Below are positions 60,408 through 64,000 of a DNA stretch of 64,000 bases, piece by piece. This DNA is from Streptomyces sp. NRRL B-1140 (GTDB lineage Bacteria > Actinomycetota > Actinomycetes > Streptomycetales > Streptomycetaceae): the NCBI RefSeq assembly GCF_001280065.1, contig NZ_LGEA01000098.1, positions 61,055 to 125,054 on the forward strand, written 5' to 3'. The notes beneath the pieces are model-generated. The model was given only the letters and a program-made list of their open reading frames with translations. It ran no database searches and had not been told where the DNA came from. The translations under genes and the position numbers were made by a program. Within the stretch, counting starts at the first letter, position 1. Each line of letters starts with the position of its first letter.

Positions 60408-60506
60408 GGGACGCTCCTTGATCGGGTGCACGCCGCCTGCCCGGGTTCCTGGAACACGTCGGCGTGAGGGGGGAGTGACGAGACCGTAAACCCGCTCACC
60501 TGGTTG

Positions 60507-60520
60507 CGCAAGCGTTTGCG
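60507..60520. promoter_or_regulatory. LacI-type operator CGCAAGCGTTTGCG
   Basis: A 14-bp near-palindrome with the central CG and flanking AA/TT typical of LacI-family sites (AANCGNTT). It lies between the divergent LacI and GH32 genes, 100 and 95 bp from their starts. Confidence 0.75.
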
Positions 60521-60615
60521 TTCAGTTTTACTTCGGCTGACTCCCAGAAGAGATCCCCCCAGCAAGATCACAGCGCACACGTTTGAGTGCCGCTGACGGC
60601 AGACAGGACCAGTCC

Positions 60616-61965
60616 ATGCGATATGCGCCTCCCGGCCTCTGCGTGAACGACTTCGACCTCCTGCGCCACGCGGACGGCACCTACACCGCGCTGCACCTCC
60701 AGGGCCCGTGGACGGCCGAGTTCGACCACCTGCGCATGGAGACCTCCTACGGCCGGGCCACCTCCACCGACCTGGTCCGCTGGGAGCCGCAGGGCACCGC
60801 CTTCGGCAACGGCCTGCCCGGCCGCTTCGACCAGCAGGCGGTGTGGACCATGCACGCCTTCCCGCACGGGTCCGGCACGGCGATGTTCTACACCGCCGTC
60901 TCCGGGCTCACCGCGGGCGGCTGGCCCCTGCAGTCGATCGGCCTGGCCCGCTCCGAGCGCACCGACGGCACCGGCTGGCGCCGCCACGGCACGGGGCCGG
61001 TCGTCGAGGCGGACGGGCGCTGGTACCGCACGACCGAGCGCATGGGCTGGCGCGACCCCTTCGTCGTACGCGACGACGAGTCCGACGGCTGGGTGATGGT
61101 GCTCTGCGCCGCCGACGCCTCCCTGCCCGTCGAGGCCGGCGGGTGCGTCGCCTGGGCGACCTCCGACGACCTGGAGCACTGGACCGTTCAGCCGCCGCTG
61201 CTCTCCCCCGGCGACGTCGACGAGTTCGAGTGCCCGGTCCTCGAACGCCTCGACGACGGCGGCTGGCTGCTGCTCGGCTCGATCGGCGCCACCCGGGGCT
61301 TCGAGGCGTGGACCGCCCCGCGCCTGCGCGGCCCGTGGACCCGCCGCGGCCCGCTCGGCCCGACCGGCGCGTACGCCCCGCGCGTGGTGGCCGCCCCCGA
61401 CGGCTCCCGGGTCGTGCTGCACACCACCCCGCGCCGCGTCGGCCTCAGCGACACCGGCGAGCGCTGCCGCGGCATGCTCACCCAGCCCAAATCCCTCGTG
61501 GTGCCCGAGGATTCCGCGCCCCGCCTGGAATGGTGGCCGGGCCTGGACCCCTGGCTCGGCGAGGAGACGTACGACGCCCCGCTGCACGCGGTCGGTGACG
61601 TCGGACTCGGCGGCCGCACCGAGATCACCCTGCGCACGCATGTCTCCGACGGGGACCGGCCCGCGCTCACGGTCGGCTGCGACGGCAAGAACCTGTGGGT
61701 CACCGGCCCGGACGACGACCTGCTCGGCGAGACCCTCCTGACGGAACCCGCCGCCGCACTGCGCATCCTCACCGTCGGCGAGTACGTCGAGGTCTACGCC
61801 GACGGCGTCTTCGTCCTCACCACCCTCTGCTACTCCGGCCGCCCCGCCCCCTGGACGGCCACCACCGAGGGCGGGGTCCGGCCCGTCGCCGTCCGCCCCC
61901 TCCTGCTGCCGGACCCGCACCGCGACGACGCCTCGGCCGTCTGGCCCGGCCCGCAGCCGCACTGA
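60616..61965 (+). CDS. Glycoside hydrolase family 32 protein (intracellular)
   Basis: A 449-aa five-blade beta-propeller enzyme of the GH32 type. The three conserved acids are in VNDFDLL (nucleophile Asp near residue 10), GWRDPFV (Asp) and DEFECPVL (acid/base Glu). The N-terminal WMNDPNG block is altered to LCVNDFDL. There is no signal peptide, so it hydrolyses imported sucrose or fructans in the cytoplasm. ATG at 60616 has AGGACC upstream; a TTG at 60583 is less likely. Confidence 0.87.
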   Translation: MRYAPPGLCVNDFDLLRHADGTYTALHLQGPWTAEFDHLRMETSYGRATSTDLVRWEPQGTAFGNGLPGRFDQQAVWTMHAFPHGSGTAMFYTAVSGLTAGGWPLQSIGLARSERTDGTGWRRHGTGPVVEADGRWYRTTERMGWRDPFVVRDDESDGWVMVLCAADASLPVEAGGCVAWATSDDLEHWTVQPPLLSPGDVDEFECPVLERLDDGGWLLLGSIGATRGFEAWTAPRLRGPWTRRGPLGPTGAYAPRVVAAPDGSRVVLHTTPRRVGLSDTGERCRGMLTQPKSLVVPEDSAPRLEWWPGLDPWLGEETYDAPLHAVGDVGLGGRTEITLRTHVSDGDRPALTVGCDGKNLWVTGPDDDLLGETLLTEPAAALRILTVGEYVEVYADGVFVLTTLCYSGRPAPWTATTEGGVRPVAVRPLLLPDPHRDDASAVWPGPQPH

Positions 61966-63156
<1,191 letters not shown>

Positions 63157-63178
63157 CCTGCTCACGCAGGTGAGTGCC

Positions 63179-63208
63179 GAGGGCGCCCCGCCGGTGCGGG
63201 GCGCCCTC
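63179..63208. terminator. Bidirectional terminator, 13-bp perfect stem
   Basis: GAGGGCGCCCCGC and GCGGGGCGCCCTC pair perfectly around CGGT between the convergent serC and SUMF1-domain genes. Confidence 0.85.
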
Positions 63209-63216
63209 TCCCGTGC

Positions 63217-63891
63217 TCAGGCCGGCACCGAGCGCGCCACCCGGAACCCCACGTCGTCGATCCGGAACGTCGGATGGCTCCGGCGGCGTACGGAGGCGCG
63301 GCAGCTCCAGTGCTCGTCGGACCAGCCGCCGCCGCGCAGCACCCGGTAGGTGCCGTAGACCTCGGCGTCGTAGAGGTCCCAGCACCAGTCCCAGGTGTTG
63401 CCCAGCATGTCGTACAGGCCCCAGGCGTTGGGCTGTCTGCCGCCCACGGGACGGACGGTCTCCGCCGAGTTGCCCCGGTACCAGGCGATCTCGTCGAGCG
63501 GTCCGTAGCGGGGGCCGGTGGTCCCGGCGCGGCAGGCGTGCTCCCACTCCGCCTCGGTCGGCAGCCGGTATCCGTCGGCGGTGGTGTCCCAGCCGGCCTC
63601 CCCGTCCCCGGGCCGCGCGTCGTACGCGGGGGTCAGGCCCTCGCGCACGGACAGGGCGTCGCAGAACCGGAGCGCGTCCCACCAGGACACGCCCTCGACG
63701 GGCAGCCGGTCACCCCGGGCGGTGCTCGGGCGCTCGCCGGTGACCTCGGCGTACCAGGCCTGCGTGACCGGGAACGCCGACATCCGGAACGACGCGACCT
63801 CCACCGCCCAACTGCGCTCGGTCCGCCGGTCGGACAGCGTGACGCGCCCCGCCGGGACGGCCACCATCTCGTTGTGCACGCGCTCCCCCAT
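63217..63891 (-). CDS. SUMF1/formylglycine-generating enzyme-domain protein
   Basis: A 224-aa single SUMF1 domain: VPVEGVSWWDALRFCDAL-type core (residues 63-80), RLPTEAEWEHACRAGT, NAWGLYDMLGNTWDW, and RVLRGGGWSDEHWSCRAS near residue 184. True formylglycine-generating enzymes bind copper with a Cys pair; only one Cys (197) is in that place here, so sulfatase activation is unlikely and a different role (as in other single-domain SUMF1 proteins) is probable. ATG at 63891 with no ribosome binding site but TAGGGT 8 nt upstream. Confidence 0.87.
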   Translation of the reverse strand: MGERVHNEMVAVPAGRVTLSDRRTERSWAVEVASFRMSAFPVTQAWYAEVTGERPSTARGDRLPVEGVSWWDALRFCDALSVREGLTPAYDARPGDGEAGWDTTADGYRLPTEAEWEHACRAGTTGPRYGPLDEIAWYRGNSAETVRPVGGRQPNAWGLYDMLGNTWDWCWDLYDAEVYGTYRVLRGGGWSDEHWSCRASVRRRSHPTFRIDDVGFRVARSVPA

Positions 63892-64000
63892 GACCGGACA
63901 CCCTAGGTGTATTGATCACGAGCGTTGTTGACAGGGCCGGGGTCTTGATCACGGCGAAGACCTCCGGTGTGGTGGAGGTGTCTAAGCTGCACCGCACACG
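63892..64000. other. Right edge, non-coding
   Basis: Contains ACACCCTAGGTGT (63898-63910), whose outer 5-bp arms match, and the promoter of the SUMF1-domain gene. I see no gene on the remaining bases. Confidence 0.4.

Noticed and set aside
63217..63891. True formylglycine-generating enzyme paired with a sulfatase
   Set aside because: The Cys pair needed for copper is incomplete and no sulfatase gene is nearby.

Overview
The window is chromosomal DNA of a Streptomyces-type actinomycete. GC content is very high, third codon positions are almost all G or C, GTG starts are common, and the gene content is typical of the genus: a DmdR1-type iron regulator, a SCO4402-family protein, FemX-like and NsdA-like proteins, and mycothiol-type DinB proteins. 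From about 19 kb to the right end the gene order matches, from memory and in inverted orientation, the S. coelicolor segment running from about SCO4410 down to serC (SCO4366). That numbering is recollection, not a search result.

Left part (1-17.5 kb): an acyl-CoA catabolic island follows a truncated PemK/MazF toxin gene. It holds two kinds of CoA ligase, a PaaG-like crotonase, a flavin reductase, three acyl-CoA dehydrogenases, a multifunctional SDR, a zinc alcohol dehydrogenase, a cyclase-family hydrolase and an amidohydrolase. Its four promoter regions carry copies of one palindrome, CTGACG-N3-CGTCAG. This suggests one repressor for about ten genes; no regulator gene is obvious among them. 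An unrelated pair, an MFS transporter and a GlxA-type regulator, interrupts the island, and an ATP-binding regulatory protein lies between its two divergent promoters.

Middle part (17.6-38 kb): mostly conserved regulatory and housekeeping genes. These are an EF-hand protein, a STAS antagonist, an ECF sigma factor with an unusual anti-sigma/DinB fusion, purU, a SCO4402-family gene, a solute-binding lipoprotein, a proline-rich membrane protein with repeated phospho-docking-like motifs, an NsdA-like regulator, a degenerate primase-like protein and an ABC exporter. They are followed by an alpha/beta hydrolase lacking its nucleophile, the iron regulator, a DasR-box-controlled SIS protein, a PAS protein, RidA, a HIT protein and a citrate synthase. 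Two intergenic regions (about 32.07-32.21 kb and 36.28-36.53 kb) look like structured small RNAs.

Right part (38.4-64 kb): pdxH and a VapBC-like toxin-antitoxin pair precede an eight-gene minus-strand operon (49.86 to 39.84 kb). That operon has homologues of AtuA, C, D, E, F and H plus a TetR regulator, pointing to breakdown of branched or terpenoid acids through a biotin-dependent acyl-CoA carboxylase. Its ligase closely resembles the known S. coelicolor cinnamate:CoA ligase. Next come a DinB protein, an EamA exporter, a FemX-like ligase, a large FAD/Fe-S dehydrogenase, and a sugar ABC transporter with a LacI regulator and an intracellular GH32 enzyme. Last are serC and a SUMF1-domain protein, separated by a bidirectional terminator. 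No tRNA, rRNA, CRISPR array, transposase or prophage was found.
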